From: Pseudomonadota bacterium
GTDB lineage: Bacteria > Pseudomonadota > Gammaproteobacteria > Burkholderiales > Thiobacillaceae
NCBI GenBank assembly: GCA_021836225.1
Contig: JAKBJA010000117.1
Location: forward strand, 315,455-379,454
DNA length: 64,000 bases
Direction of reading: 5' to 3'
This document shows, piece by piece, positions 54,032-63,379 of this stretch (its first letter is position 1; every line of letters starts with the position of its first letter). The position numbers and the translations under genes were made by a program. Under the pieces are notes generated by a model that saw nothing but the letters and a program-made list of their open reading frames with translations, was not told where the DNA came from and did not search any database.

Positions 54032-54913
54032 ATGCGCATATTCTTCCAGCCAGCCATGTGGGCCTTGGGCCTGTTTCTTTTCACTGCAGGGGTCAATGCG
54101 GCGGAACCCACCTACAAGGAAGGCGAAACGATCTTCATCGAAACCGGCGTCGAAGCCCCCGACCGCAACCCGACCTGGTATGCGTCGATGGTCGCCAAAC
54201 CCTATGCACCGGTTTTCGAGATGCTGGCCACGCAAGGCACGCAGGGCCGTTACTATCCGTACACCTATCCGGTCACGCTGAAGGACCTGGTGCGCTTCCA
54301 TGGCCACGACTGCGAAGGGACGACGAGTGCGGCGAACGCTGCCTGGGTGGCGTTCAGGATCCTGTTTCCTGATGGCATCATCGATCGCAGTGTGCTCTGG
54401 GGCATCAGCGGCGAATCGCCCTGTTGGTCGGATGCCGTGGCCTTCCTCACCGGGGCGCGGCTGCAATACGGCAACCTGGGGTTCTTCAAGGACAAGCGCT
54501 ACAGCCACGCCATCGTCCTGTACCGCGAAGACACCAGGGTAGCCGTGCTCGCGACATGGAAAGAGGGCATCAACAACATCCCCGGCGAGCCGGTCATGCT
54601 GCCCGGCAAGGTGACCTGGCAGCCCAAAGTGACGATGAAGGATGTGGAGGCGCTGAAGGCCGTGGTGAAAAAGGCCGGCGGCAGCCCGACGCCCTATCAG
54701 GTCGATCTCATGCGCTATCAGCAATGGGTGCACATCAACGACATCCTCGAGCACCCGCTGGAAGAAAGTTATCAGGCCAGGGTCATCGAGAACTTCAGGT
54801 GGGAAGACTGGATCGACCCGGCCAAGACCCTCGCCCAGCCCCACGTGCGCACGGACACGCGTCTGAAGAACTATCCCTACCGCGACAGGCCGGTTGAGGT
54901 GCCCGCCCCGTAA
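54032..54913 (+). CDS. Secreted FmdE-domain protein
   Basis: A 293-residue precursor with signal peptide (ALGLFLFTAGVNA). The middle matches FmdE-type domains: LVRFHGHDCEGTTSAANAAW (family FHGHxCpG) and GESPCWSDAVAFLTGARLQ with TGARLQYGNLGFFKDKRYSH. Cytosolic FmdE proteins are linked to molybdenum/tungsten enzymes of methanogens, so a periplasmic version has no obvious role. The His/Cys set suggests metal binding. It starts 60 bases after the methyltransferase on the same strand and may belong to the sulfur operon. Confidence 0.82.
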   Translation: MRIFFQPAMWALGLFLFTAGVNAAEPTYKEGETIFIETGVEAPDRNPTWYASMVAKPYAPVFEMLATQGTQGRYYPYTYPVTLKDLVRFHGHDCEGTTSAANAAWVAFRILFPDGIIDRSVLWGISGESPCWSDAVAFLTGARLQYGNLGFFKDKRYSHAIVLYREDTRVAVLATWKEGINNIPGEPVMLPGKVTWQPKVTMKDVEALKAVVKKAGGSPTPYQVDLMRYQQWVHINDILEHPLEESYQARVIENFRWEDWIDPAKTLAQPHVRTDTRLKNYPYRDRPVEVPAP

Positions 54914-55077
54914 GGATGCGGGGCGGGACGTAATACAGGCTGAGGTGCCTCACCAGACGCGCCCGCCGTACCGTCACCCGCGCGATCACACCATTCAATC
55001 CGATCAAGGGCAGATTTTCCATCGAATGGTCGCGTGGTTTAAATCGATGAATACGAGCAGTTCCGAAGTAGGTAGAT

Positions 55078-55105
55078 AAAAAAGGCGACGCCAAACGACG
55101 TCGCC
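55078..55105 (-). terminator. Terminator of hsp20
   Basis: Read on the minus strand, GGCGACG (55105-55099) pairs with CGTCGCC (55090-55084), followed by six T. It lies 20 bases after the hsp20 stop. Confidence 0.8.
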
Positions 55106-55125
55106 CTTGATTCCCAATCAGGAAA

Positions 55126-55569
55126 TTACTGGATCGCCAGCTTCTTGGCTGCTGTGGTGGCCTTTTTCGGCAGGGTCAACTCCAGTACGCCATCGCTGTA
55201 CTTGGCCTGGGCCTTGGCCTCATCCACCTCATGAGCCAGCGTGAAACTGCGCGCCACCTTGCCGTAATAGCGCTCGGAACGCAGGACTTTTTCACCCTTT
55301 TTCTCTTCCTTTTCCGTCTTCGATTCGGCGCTGATCGAAACCTGGTTGCCTTCGATGCTGACGTGGATGTCTTCCTTCTTCACCCCCGGGATGTCGGCGT
55401 GCACCGTATAGCCGTTGTCATCCTCCTTCAGGTCCATCTTGATCTGCATCTGCGGCTGGCCTTCGAAGGCGACGGGGCGCACGAAAAAACCCTTGAACAG
55501 ATCGTCAATGTCGCCGAATGGATCAAGCCGGGCGAGACTGAAGGGGTCGTAACGGGTGAGGTTGGCCAT
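55126..55569 (-). CDS. Small heat-shock protein, Hsp20/alpha-crystallin family
   Basis: A 147-residue ATP-independent holdase that binds unfolding proteins. The alpha-crystallin domain runs from IKMDLKEDDNGYTVHADIPG through IHVSIEGNQVSISAES and ARSFTLAHEVDEAKAQAKYS to DGVLELTLPKKA. The N-terminal arm (NLTRYDPFSLARLDPFGDID) is typical. AGAGGAG precedes the ATG. Monocistronic with its own terminator; divergent from the P-type ATPase gene. Confidence 0.95.
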   Translation of the reverse strand: MANLTRYDPFSLARLDPFGDIDDLFKGFFVRPVAFEGQPQMQIKMDLKEDDNGYTVHADIPGVKKEDIHVSIEGNQVSISAESKTEKEEKKGEKVLRSERYYGKVARSFTLAHEVDEAKAQAKYSDGVLELTLPKKATTAAKKLAIQ

Positions 55570-55723
55570 GATTTTTTCTCCTCTAGAACAGATTGTTCGA
55601 TGACTGACTTAAGTCGCTGGTGCGACTACACATTCAATTTAGTCCCGTATCTGGCCAAATCAAGATGCGAACATCCCCTTATTCCATCTATGCTTAGGAC
55701 GTAAACGACGTCGCCCACCTCCT

Positions 55724-58402
55724 GTGCACATCCAGAGCCTCACCGCGGAGCAGTCCCTCGCCAGCCTGCACACGTCGGCTGCGGGGCTGGCCGCGTCCGA
55801 GGCGCAGCGGCGCCTCGCGGAATTCGGCCCGAACCACGTCGAGGAGGTACGGCGCGAGAGCCTGCTGCTGCGCTTCGCCCGCGAGTTCACCCACTTCTTC
55901 GCCATCATCCTGTGGCTGGGGGCGGCACTGGCGTTTCTCGCCGAATATTTCGATCCCGGCCAGGGCATGGTGCGGCTGGGCGTCGCCATCGTTGGCGTCA
56001 TCCTGATCAACGGCGTCTTCTCCTTCTGGCAGGAATACAAGGCCGAGCGGGCGATCGACGCGTTGCGTCAGCTGCTGCCGCAGTTGGTGATGGTGTCGCG
56101 GGATGGCGAGGTCGTGGAGATGCTCGCCAGCGATCTGGTGCCCGGCGACATCGTGCTGCTGGAGGAGGGCAACTTCGTGCCGGCCGACTGCCGGCTGGTC
56201 GAGGCGTTCGGGCTGCGCGTGAACACCGCGACGATCACCGGCGAGTCGCTGCCCAAGGCACGCAATGCCGATCCCCATCCGGAAGTGTCGCCGCTCCTCG
56301 CAAAGAACATCGTGCTGGCCGGCACCTCGGTGGTGTCGGGCCAGGCCCGTGCCGTGGTCTACGCCACCGGCATGCGTACCGAATTTGGTCGCATCGCCCA
56401 TCTGACGCAGACCGTCGGCGCAACCACCTCACCGCTGCAGCGCGAGATCGTGCGGCTCTCCCGCATCGTGGCCGTGCTTGCCAGCGGTATCGGCGGCGTG
56501 TTCTTCCTCATCGGCCAGGCGCTTGGCCTGCCGTTCTGGGAGAACCTGCTGTTCACCATCGGCATCATCGTCGCCAACGTGCCGGAAGGCCTGCTGCCGA
56601 CCGTGACGCTGTCGCTTGCCATGGCGACGCAACGCATGGCGAAGCGCAATGCGCTGGTGCGGCATCTGCCGGCAGTGGAGGCGCTCGGCTCGACCACGGT
56701 GATCCTGTCCGACAAGACCGGCACCCTGACGCAGAACCGCATGTCGGTGCAGCGTCTGTGGCTGGGCGGCGGATTTTTCGCGGCGAACGACATCGCGGCG
56801 CAGCCGCGACTGGCAGTGGATCATCGCGCGCTCTTCGTGAACGCCGCGCTCTGCCATAACCTGAAGGAGGTCAACAATCACGGCAACCACGAATGGCTGG
56901 GCGACCCGATGGAAGTGGCGCTGGCCGCCATGGGGCGGCAGGGGGCCGGCACGCTCGACGGCTACGCGCGCATCGACGAGATTCCCTTCGACACCGACCG
57001 CAAGCGCATGTCGGTGCTGTGCGAAACGCCGCAGGGGAACATGCTTTACTGCAAGGGGGCGCTGGAGACGGTGCTCGCGGCCTGCGATTTCGTGCAACTC
57101 GACGGCACGGTCGTGCCGCTCGACGCCGCCGCGAAAGTGCATCTGCTCGCCGCGCAGGACGAGATGGCCGAGGCCGGCCTGCGCGTGCTGGCTTTTGCCC
57201 ATGCCGCGATTGACGGCGGCTTGCCCACCGAGGAGCGTGGCCTGACGCTGTCGGGTCTGGTCGGGCTGGAAGACCCGCCGCGGCCCGAAGTGCCGGGGGC
57301 CATGGCGCGCTGCGCCGCGGCCGGCATTCGCGTGATCATGGTCACCGGCGACCATCCGCACACGGCGCTGGCCATCGCCCGCGAGATCGGCCTGGTGAAG
57401 ACCGCGCAGCCGGTCGTCATCACCGGCGACGATCTGGGTCGCCTCTCTGCGGCACAGTTGCAGCTGGCGCTGGATGCGCCGGAGATTCTGTTCGCCCGCG
57501 TGGCCGCCGAACAGAAAATGCACATCGCCGTGGCGCTGCAGAAAAAGGGTGAAATCGTCGCCGTCACGGGCGACGGGGTGAACGATGCCCCGGCGCTAAA
57601 GGTCGCCGACATCGGCATCGCCATGGGCATTGCCGGCACCGATGTCGCCAAGGAAGCAGCGGACCTGATCCTGCTCGACGACAACTTCGCCAGCATTGTC
57701 GCGGCCATCGAGGAAGGTCGGGCGGTGTTCGACAACCTGCGCAAGTTCCTCACCTACATCCTGTCCTCCAACATTCCCGAGCTGGTGCCCTATCTCGCCT
57801 TTGTTTTATTTCGCATTCCACTGCCGCTGACCATCATCCAGATCCTCGCGGTCGACCTCGGCACCGACATGCTGCCGGCGCTTGCGCTCGGCGCCGAAAA
57901 ACCCGACCCCGACGTGATGCGGCGTCCGCCGCGCGCGCGCAACGAAAGGCTGCTGTCATGGAATTTGATCGCCCGCGCCTACCTGTTCCTCGGCGTGCTC
58001 GAAGCGGCGGCCGCTATGACGGTGTTTTTCTTCGTCCTCGACGCCGCCGGCTGGCACTACGGCGAACCCCTGGCTAGAACCGCGCCGCTTTACCTGCAGG
58101 CGACCACGGCCTGTTTGGCGACGATCGTGATGACGCAGGTGATGAACGTCTTCCTGTGCCGCCATCCGCTCAAGTCTTCGCTGTCGTTCGGGCTGTTCGG
58201 CAATCCACTGATCCTGCTCGGCATCGCGGCGGAACTGGGCCTGCTGCTGTTCATCGTTTACACGCCGGCAGGTAACTGGCTATTTGGTACCGCGCCGGTC
58301 GGGCCGGCGGTGTGGCTGTTTGCTGCGGCGTTGGCGGTACTCATGGGAGGGGCGGAAGAAGCACGCAAAGCGTGGGCGCGGCGGGCAACGCAGGAAGGAT
58401 GA
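55724..58402 (+). CDS. P-type (P2) cation-transporting ATPase
   Basis: An 892-residue membrane pump. N-terminal cation-ATPase domain (LAASEAQRRLAEFGPNHVEE), actuator TITGESLPK, membrane motif NVPEGLLPTVTLSLA, phosphorylation site SDKTGTLTQN, hinge VTGDGVNDAPALKVADIGIA, and six C-terminal membrane segments are all present. The PEGLLPTVT motif resembles the Na,K/H,K-ATPase-like subgroup (IIC) more than plain Ca2+ pumps; transported ion unknown. The start is GTG 55724 without a clear ribosome site; homology begins directly after it. No regulator is encoded beside it. Confidence 0.93.
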   Translation: MHIQSLTAEQSLASLHTSAAGLAASEAQRRLAEFGPNHVEEVRRESLLLRFAREFTHFFAIILWLGAALAFLAEYFDPGQGMVRLGVAIVGVILINGVFSFWQEYKAERAIDALRQLLPQLVMVSRDGEVVEMLASDLVPGDIVLLEEGNFVPADCRLVEAFGLRVNTATITGESLPKARNADPHPEVSPLLAKNIVLAGTSVVSGQARAVVYATGMRTEFGRIAHLTQTVGATTSPLQREIVRLSRIVAVLASGIGGVFFLIGQALGLPFWENLLFTIGIIVANVPEGLLPTVTLSLAMATQRMAKRNALVRHLPAVEALGSTTVILSDKTGTLTQNRMSVQRLWLGGGFFAANDIAAQPRLAVDHRALFVNAALCHNLKEVNNHGNHEWLGDPMEVALAAMGRQGAGTLDGYARIDEIPFDTDRKRMSVLCETPQGNMLYCKGALETVLAACDFVQLDGTVVPLDAAAKVHLLAAQDEMAEAGLRVLAFAHAAIDGGLPTEERGLTLSGLVGLEDPPRPEVPGAMARCAAAGIRVIMVTGDHPHTALAIAREIGLVKTAQPVVITGDDLGRLSAAQLQLALDAPEILFARVAAEQKMHIAVALQKKGEIVAVTGDGVNDAPALKVADIGIAMGIAGTDVAKEAADLILLDDNFASIVAAIEEGRAVFDNLRKFLTYILSSNIPELVPYLAFVLFRIPLPLTIIQILAVDLGTDMLPALALGAEKPDPDVMRRPPRARNERLLSWNLIARAYLFLGVLEAAAAMTVFFFVLDAAGWHYGEPLARTAPLYLQATTACLATIVMTQVMNVFLCRHPLKSSLSFGLFGNPLILLGIAAELGLLLFIVYTPAGNWLFGTAPVGPAVWLFAAALAVLMGGAEEARKAWARRATQEG

Positions 58403-58462
58403 TTACAGCGGCCCCCTGAAGTGCCGGCGCACAAGTGCCGTGGGGGATCCCGTCAGAGGGAC

Positions 58463-59404
58463 CTAACTGCTTTTGACGATGCAGTTGCGGCCGCGCTGCT
58501 TCGCCTGATAAAGCCGTCTGTCCGCTTCTTCGATGAATCCGAGGGGGTCATCCTGGTGTGAGGGCGTAATGGAGCTCACCCCGATGCTTAGCGTCAGGAT
58601 CTGGCTGGCCGGAGAGGCTGCGTGCGCGATCTGTTCCTTGAAAATCAGATTGCGGCATCGCTCGGCGATCTTGGCTGCCGATTTCTCGTCCGTCTCGGGC
58701 AGCACCAGCACGAATTCTTCTCCGCCAAAGCGGGCAAAGAGATCGCGTGCCCGGGTGGCGGCCGAATTCAGAACCTGCGCGACCTGTTTCAGGCAGGCGT
58801 CTCCCTGGAGGTGCCCATAGTGGTCGTTGTACTGCTTGAAATGATCGATGTCGAGCATGATGACCGAGAGCGGCTGGTTATTGCGCCGCGCATTGGCCCA
58901 CTCCACTTCCAGGATGGAATCGAACCTGCGCCGGTTGGCGACGCCGGTCAGGCCATCCTTGAACGACAGGGCTTCCAGTTCCTTCTGCAGGACGATCAGC
59001 TGCTCTTCGGTTTTTTTCCGCTCGCTGATGTCGAACATGAATCCGACCAGCGAATCGACCTCGCCGTTTTCGTTGCGCACCACATGCACCACATCGCGTA
59101 TCCATACGTGATTGCCGTCCTGCGTCAGGGCTCGATAGTCTGCCTCGTGGTCGGTTCCGGCCTTGGACTGCGCGACGCAGAAATTCACCACCCGTTCCCG
59201 GTCCTCGGGGTGAATCCGGGTCGCCCAGTCCTCCACGCTCACCCAGCTTGCGGGCGACCAGCCGAGCAGGCGCTCGATCTGCGGCCCGATGTAGGCGAAC
59301 TGCATGGTTTGCCAGTCGATTTTCCAGGGGATGGCCTGGGTGGATTCCAGCAGGGTCTTGTAGACCGCGCTGTCGATTTCTCCGTCTTTTGCTATGTCAC
59401 TCAT
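58463..59404 (-). CDS. PAS-GGDEF diguanylate cyclase
   Basis: A 313-residue cytosolic protein. A PAS/PAC sensor (residues about 15-130, PWKIDWQTMQFAYIGPQIER, DVVHVVRNENGEVDSLVGFM) precedes a GGDEF domain with LTGVANRRRFDSIL and the active GGEEF signature (LFARFGGEEFVLVLP). The product would be cyclic di-GMP. It converges on the ATPase gene and is divergent from a second diguanylate cyclase gene. Confidence 0.94.
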   Translation of the reverse strand: MSDIAKDGEIDSAVYKTLLESTQAIPWKIDWQTMQFAYIGPQIERLLGWSPASWVSVEDWATRIHPEDRERVVNFCVAQSKAGTDHEADYRALTQDGNHVWIRDVVHVVRNENGEVDSLVGFMFDISERKKTEEQLIVLQKELEALSFKDGLTGVANRRRFDSILEVEWANARRNNQPLSVIMLDIDHFKQYNDHYGHLQGDACLKQVAQVLNSAATRARDLFARFGGEEFVLVLPETDEKSAAKIAERCRNLIFKEQIAHAASPASQILTLSIGVSSITPSHQDDPLGFIEEADRRLYQAKQRGRNCIVKSS

Positions 59405-59608
59405 CGCTCATGAACCTGATCCGTGGTAAAGGTCTTTCGTGTCGTTTCAGCGTACCACGGGTGCGTTGAGGCAAGGTGTCCCCACGCCTTGCCTGGGGCT
59501 TGAACATACACGTCGGGCGCCCGAAGCGCGAGCGAAAGACGCTCATCGACGCGCCGGTTTGCCCGGGCCGGCAGCCCGTGGTTTGAAGGCAGTGCCGGAT
59601 TCGCGGCG

Positions 59609-59692
59609 CCAAGGGCTAGAATAGGCTAGCCAGATGACAGGACCTTGGGTCGCCTAGCGGCGATCGAAGCAGGTGTGAACGCTGACAACACC
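59609..59692 (+). other. Structured leader upstream of a diguanylate cyclase gene
   Basis: Within 84 bases of the 353-base gap lie four complementary pairs: CCAAGG (59609) with CCTTGG (59643); GGCTAG (59614) with CTAGCC (59626); TCGCC (59650) with GGCGA (59659); AGGTGT (59671) with ACACCT (59687). They precede the PAS-GAF-GGDEF start by 66 bases. I did not find the conserved bases of known cyclic-di-GMP riboswitches. Further left, AGGCAAGG/CCTTGCCT around 59469-59494 is another hairpin, belonging to either leader. Confidence 0.35.
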
Positions 59693-59757
59693 TATACGAT
59701 GACCATGAATACCTGCGCCCGACCCGGGTCTGCAGTCAGCGAAATTAATACCGTCAC

Positions 59758-61131
59758 ATGAAGACCAATCATCCCGTCCCCCTGAGCAACGTCATGGATC
59801 TGCTGCTCGACGCTATCTGCGTCGTAGACACGCGGGGATGTTTTGTTTTTGTCAGCGCTGCGTGTGAACGGATTTTCGGCTACACACCGGAAGAAATGAT
59901 CGGCAGGCCGATGATCGACTTTGTGTTCCCCGAGGATCGGCCGCGGACGCTGCAGCAGGCCGACGATATTGTCGCCGGGTGTCCCCAGCCTCATTTCGAG
60001 AACCGCTATGTGCGCAAGGACGGCAAAGTCGTCCATATCATGTGGTCGGCACGCTGGTCGGAGGCGGACCAGGTGAGGGTGGCCGTGGCACGCGATGTGA
60101 CCGAACGCAAGCGCGCCGACTCCATGCAGGCTGCACTCTATGCCATTTCCGAAGCCGCGCACTGGGGTGAGGACCTGGTCACCCTGTTTCAGCAAATCCA
60201 CCAGATCCTTGGCGGCTTGTTGCCGGCGGTCAATTTCTTCGTGGCGCTTTACGACGAGAATAAGGACGAGCTGAGCTTTCCTTACTATGTCGACGAATAC
60301 GACCAGGCGCCTGCCCCGCAAAAACTGGATTCGACGGCGCTGAGCGCAGAGGTCATCCGTACCGGCCACGTCCTGCTTCTGGCGCACGATGCCGGCGGGG
60401 CGCCAACCGGATATGCCCGGCCCGATATGGGCAGGGATGCAATGAACTGGCTGGGTGTTCCGCTCAATGCAAAAAACGGCGTCATCGGCGCCCTGGTGGT
60501 GCAGAGCTATTCCGCCGAGGTTCGATATACCAAGGAGGATGTCGAGCTGCTGCAGTTCGTCGCCACCCAGATCGCGCCCGTGATCGAGCGCAAACAGATG
60601 GAAACCTGGCTGCAGCACATCGCGCGCCACGACCCGCTGACCGACCTGCCCAACCGCGAACTGTTCCATGACCGCCTGCAAACCTCGCTGCAGTGGGCCG
60701 AACGCAACCGGACTCCGCTGGCCCTGCTCTACCTCGATCTCGACAAATTCAAGCAGGTGAACGACACCCTGGGGCATCCCGTCGGCGATCTTCTGCTGCA
60801 GGAAGTGGCCCACCGCCTCAAGCAGTGCGTACGTGAATCGGACACGGTCGGACGCGTCGGCGGCGACGAGTTCCTGGTGCTGCTGCACGGCATTCCCCAG
60901 CCTGAACAGGCCTTGCTGGTTGCCGAGAAGATTCGTGTGGCGCTTGCCAAGCCGTTCGACCTGGCGGGTCACCGGGTGCAGGTCTTTCCGAGCATTGGCG
61001 TCGCGCTTTATCCCGACCACAGCGACGATTACAAGCAGTTGATCCGGTATGCCGACGAAGCGATGTACGTCGCCAAGAAGAGTGGCGGGAACTGCTTCCA
61101 GATCACCTCCCGTCCCGGCATTCAGAAGTAG
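59758..61131 (+). CDS. PAS-GAF-GGDEF diguanylate cyclase
   Basis: A 457-residue cytosolic protein. PAS (VMDLLLDAICVVDTRGCFVF, IFGYTPEEMIGRP), then a GAF domain (about residues 130-285, ending LLQFVATQIAPVIERKQ) and a GGDEF domain with DPLTDLPNRELFHDRL and VGRVGGDEFLVLLH. The active signature is intact. It may sense a small ligand or redox state through PAS/GAF. A structured leader precedes it. Confidence 0.94.
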   Translation: MKTNHPVPLSNVMDLLLDAICVVDTRGCFVFVSAACERIFGYTPEEMIGRPMIDFVFPEDRPRTLQQADDIVAGCPQPHFENRYVRKDGKVVHIMWSARWSEADQVRVAVARDVTERKRADSMQAALYAISEAAHWGEDLVTLFQQIHQILGGLLPAVNFFVALYDENKDELSFPYYVDEYDQAPAPQKLDSTALSAEVIRTGHVLLLAHDAGGAPTGYARPDMGRDAMNWLGVPLNAKNGVIGALVVQSYSAEVRYTKEDVELLQFVATQIAPVIERKQMETWLQHIARHDPLTDLPNRELFHDRLQTSLQWAERNRTPLALLYLDLDKFKQVNDTLGHPVGDLLLQEVAHRLKQCVRESDTVGRVGGDEFLVLLHGIPQPEQALLVAEKIRVALAKPFDLAGHRVQVFPSIGVALYPDHSDDYKQLIRYADEAMYVAKKSGGNCFQITSRPGIQK

Positions 61132-61147
61132 CCGGAACGTTCAGACA

Positions 61148-61170
61148 ACGGCCTGGCAGGGCCAGGCCGT
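61148..61170. terminator. Perfect hairpin between converging genes
   Basis: ACGGCCTGGC (61148-61157), a three-base loop AGG, and GCCAGGCCGT (61161-61170). It lies between the ends of the diguanylate cyclase gene (plus) and the phospholipase C gene (minus), so it can serve both. No T-run follows. Confidence 0.6.
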
Positions 61171-61216
61171 CACCCGCGAAGGCAGGGCTTCGCGCGCCTG
61201 CCTCAGCATGGGGGTA

Positions 61217-63379
61217 TCAACGGCCCCGGTTGGTATGTTCCATGTCCGCATCGCGGTCCTCGAGGCCGGGGAGGTCGTCCGGAACAAGCCCGCCCATCGC
61301 CGGATCGCTGATGCTGCCTTTCCCGGTTTCAACGTGGCCGGCGAAATGGCACGCGAAGCCGGCATCCCCCTCGACCGTGACAAGCAGGTCGTACCAGCCG
61401 AAGACACGCTTCAGCGACCAGTGCTTCGAGAAGCTTGCGCCGGGCTTGAGTTCGGCTTCGACGCGTCGTCCGGTGTACTGGTCGAGGACGTGAACCTTCG
61501 CCGTGTGCTGGGCTTGATTGGTGATCTCCAGCACGATGCCATGGCCGGCCTCATCGTAGCGGGCCCGGACGTCGAGCCGTGCCCGGCGCGCACCCGAGAT
61601 GCCGCCCTTGAAGGCGCGCAGGAAGCCGTTGGGTCCGTAGACCGCCAGATCGTAATCGGACGCGCCGGTCGAGGTGACACTCCAGACGTCGGCCAGCTGT
61701 TTCCGGGGCTCGACCGTGTAGCTGCGGGGGGCCTCGTCGCCATTGCCGGAGCGCACGTGAAACACTGCCGTTGCGTCGCCCATATTGCCGAAGTCGATGC
61801 GGAACGCGCCGTCGCCCGCATCGACCGCTCCATGGGCATGCAGCACGTAGGGCAGTGCGCGCGCCGGGCGTACCCCTTTTTCCTGCTTGGGAAGCGCCTG
61901 CGCCGTCGGCGCAACGGGCACATAGCTCGGATGCCGGATCAGGTCAGACGGGAGGTAGGACGCGGTGTCCGGGAGCGGCGCGGACGACGCATCGGGCGTG
62001 GCGAAATTGAATGCCGAGGTGAGGTCGCCCGCCACCGCACGGCGCCACGCGGTGATGTTGGTCTCGATCAGCTCGGGATGGTCGTCGGCGAAGCGCGCTT
62101 CGATGAAGCGGATCAGCGAGGTATGGTCGAACACCTGCGAGTTGACCCAGCCGCCTTTGCTCCACGGCGACACCACGATCATCGGCACGCGGTTGCCCAG
62201 CCCGTAGGGCGCGCTCGGGTGGTCGGCGTCGCCCGGGTAGATTTCGTCGCTGGCGTCGACCGTCGATGCGCCCTGGTCGCTCGACTGCGGCGGCGTGGGC
62301 GGAACCATGTGATCGAAGAACCCGCCGTTCTCGTCGTAGTTGATGAACAGCACCGTCTTGCTCCAGACCTCCGGGTTGGACGCCAGGATGTCGATGAACT
62401 GGGCGATGTACCACGCTCCGTAGTTGGGCGGGAAATTCGGATGTTCGCCGAAGGCCTCGGGAGCGGCGATCCAGGACACTTGCGGCAGATTCCCGCTGTT
62501 CACGTCCGCGCGGAAGCGGTCGAGCAGCCTCAACGGATCGCGGTTCTGCGCCAGGATGTTGGTTCCCGTCTTGGCGAAGTCGGCGAGCGGATCGCCGGGT
62601 TGCGCATTCTGGTATTGATGGAAATAGAGCAGCGAGTTGTCGCCGTAGTTGCCGATGTAGGGGTCGCCGGTCCAGCCCCAGTAGCCGCCCGCATCCAGGC
62701 CGTCGCCGATGTCCTGGTAGACCTTCCACGAAATGCCCGCGTTCTGCAGGCGCTCGGGGTAGGTGGACCAGTCGTAGCCGGCTTCGGCGTTGGTGATGAC
62801 CGGGCCGCCGCCATTGCCGTCATTACCGCACCAGCCGGTCCACATGTGGTAGCGGTTGGGATCGGTCGGGCCCATCAGCGAGCAGTAGTAGGCATCGCAT
62901 ACCGTGAACGCGTCCGCCAGCGCAAAGTGGAAGGGAATGTCCTGCCGGGTGTAGTACGTCATGGCGACCACGCCCTTGCTGGGCACCCACTGATCGTACG
63001 TGCCCGCGTTCCACGCGGCATGCGAATCGTTCCAGCCGTGGGGCGGATCGGGCAGGAACTGCATGCCCAGGTTGTCCAGCGGCGGGCGGAACGGCAGCAC
63101 GGCGCCGGTGCCGTCGGGCTGGTTCCACACGGACAGGCCCGACGGCAGTTTGATTGCACGCGGATCGGCAAAGCCGCGTACGCCGCGCAGCGTGCCGAAG
63201 TAATGATCGAAGGACCGGTTCTCCTGGGTCAGGATGATGATGTGCTCGACATCCGCGATGGTGCCGGTCCGGTTGTTGGCAGGGATGGCCAGCGCCTTTT
63301 GTATGCTGGCGGGCAGAGCGGCCGCCAACGCCCCGGAACTGGCCAATTTGAGGAAGGTACGACGATCGATGCTGGACAT
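61217..63379 (-). CDS. Tat-exported phosphocholine-type phospholipase C
   Basis: A 720-residue exported phosphoesterase. The Tat signal is SSIDRRTFLKLASSGALAAA. The catalytic domain begins VEHIIILTQENRSFDHYFGT with the metal-binding ENRSFDHYFG motif of the phospholipase C/acid phosphatase family, and includes LFINYDENGGFFDHMVPPTP and PMIVVSPWSKGGW. The C-terminal two DUF756 domains (from about residue 520) are typical of bacterial phospholipase C. It would cleave phosphatidylcholine-like lipids outside the cytoplasm. AGGAG precedes ATG 63379; a longer frame reaches 63427. Confidence 0.92.
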   Translation of the reverse strand: MSSIDRRTFLKLASSGALAAALPASIQKALAIPANNRTGTIADVEHIIILTQENRSFDHYFGTLRGVRGFADPRAIKLPSGLSVWNQPDGTGAVLPFRPPLDNLGMQFLPDPPHGWNDSHAAWNAGTYDQWVPSKGVVAMTYYTRQDIPFHFALADAFTVCDAYYCSLMGPTDPNRYHMWTGWCGNDGNGGGPVITNAEAGYDWSTYPERLQNAGISWKVYQDIGDGLDAGGYWGWTGDPYIGNYGDNSLLYFHQYQNAQPGDPLADFAKTGTNILAQNRDPLRLLDRFRADVNSGNLPQVSWIAAPEAFGEHPNFPPNYGAWYIAQFIDILASNPEVWSKTVLFINYDENGGFFDHMVPPTPPQSSDQGASTVDASDEIYPGDADHPSAPYGLGNRVPMIVVSPWSKGGWVNSQVFDHTSLIRFIEARFADDHPELIETNITAWRRAVAGDLTSAFNFATPDASSAPLPDTASYLPSDLIRHPSYVPVAPTAQALPKQEKGVRPARALPYVLHAHGAVDAGDGAFRIDFGNMGDATAVFHVRSGNGDEAPRSYTVEPRKQLADVWSVTSTGASDYDLAVYGPNGFLRAFKGGISGARRARLDVRARYDEAGHGIVLEITNQAQHTAKVHVLDQYTGRRVEAELKPGASFSKHWSLKRVFGWYDLLVTVEGDAGFACHFAGHVETGKGSISDPAMGGLVPDDLPGLEDRDADMEHTNRGR

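Noticed and set aside
59405..59757. A known cyclic-di-GMP riboswitch before the diguanylate cyclase
   Set aside because: I could not find the conserved core bases of the class I or II riboswitches; only generic stems are present.
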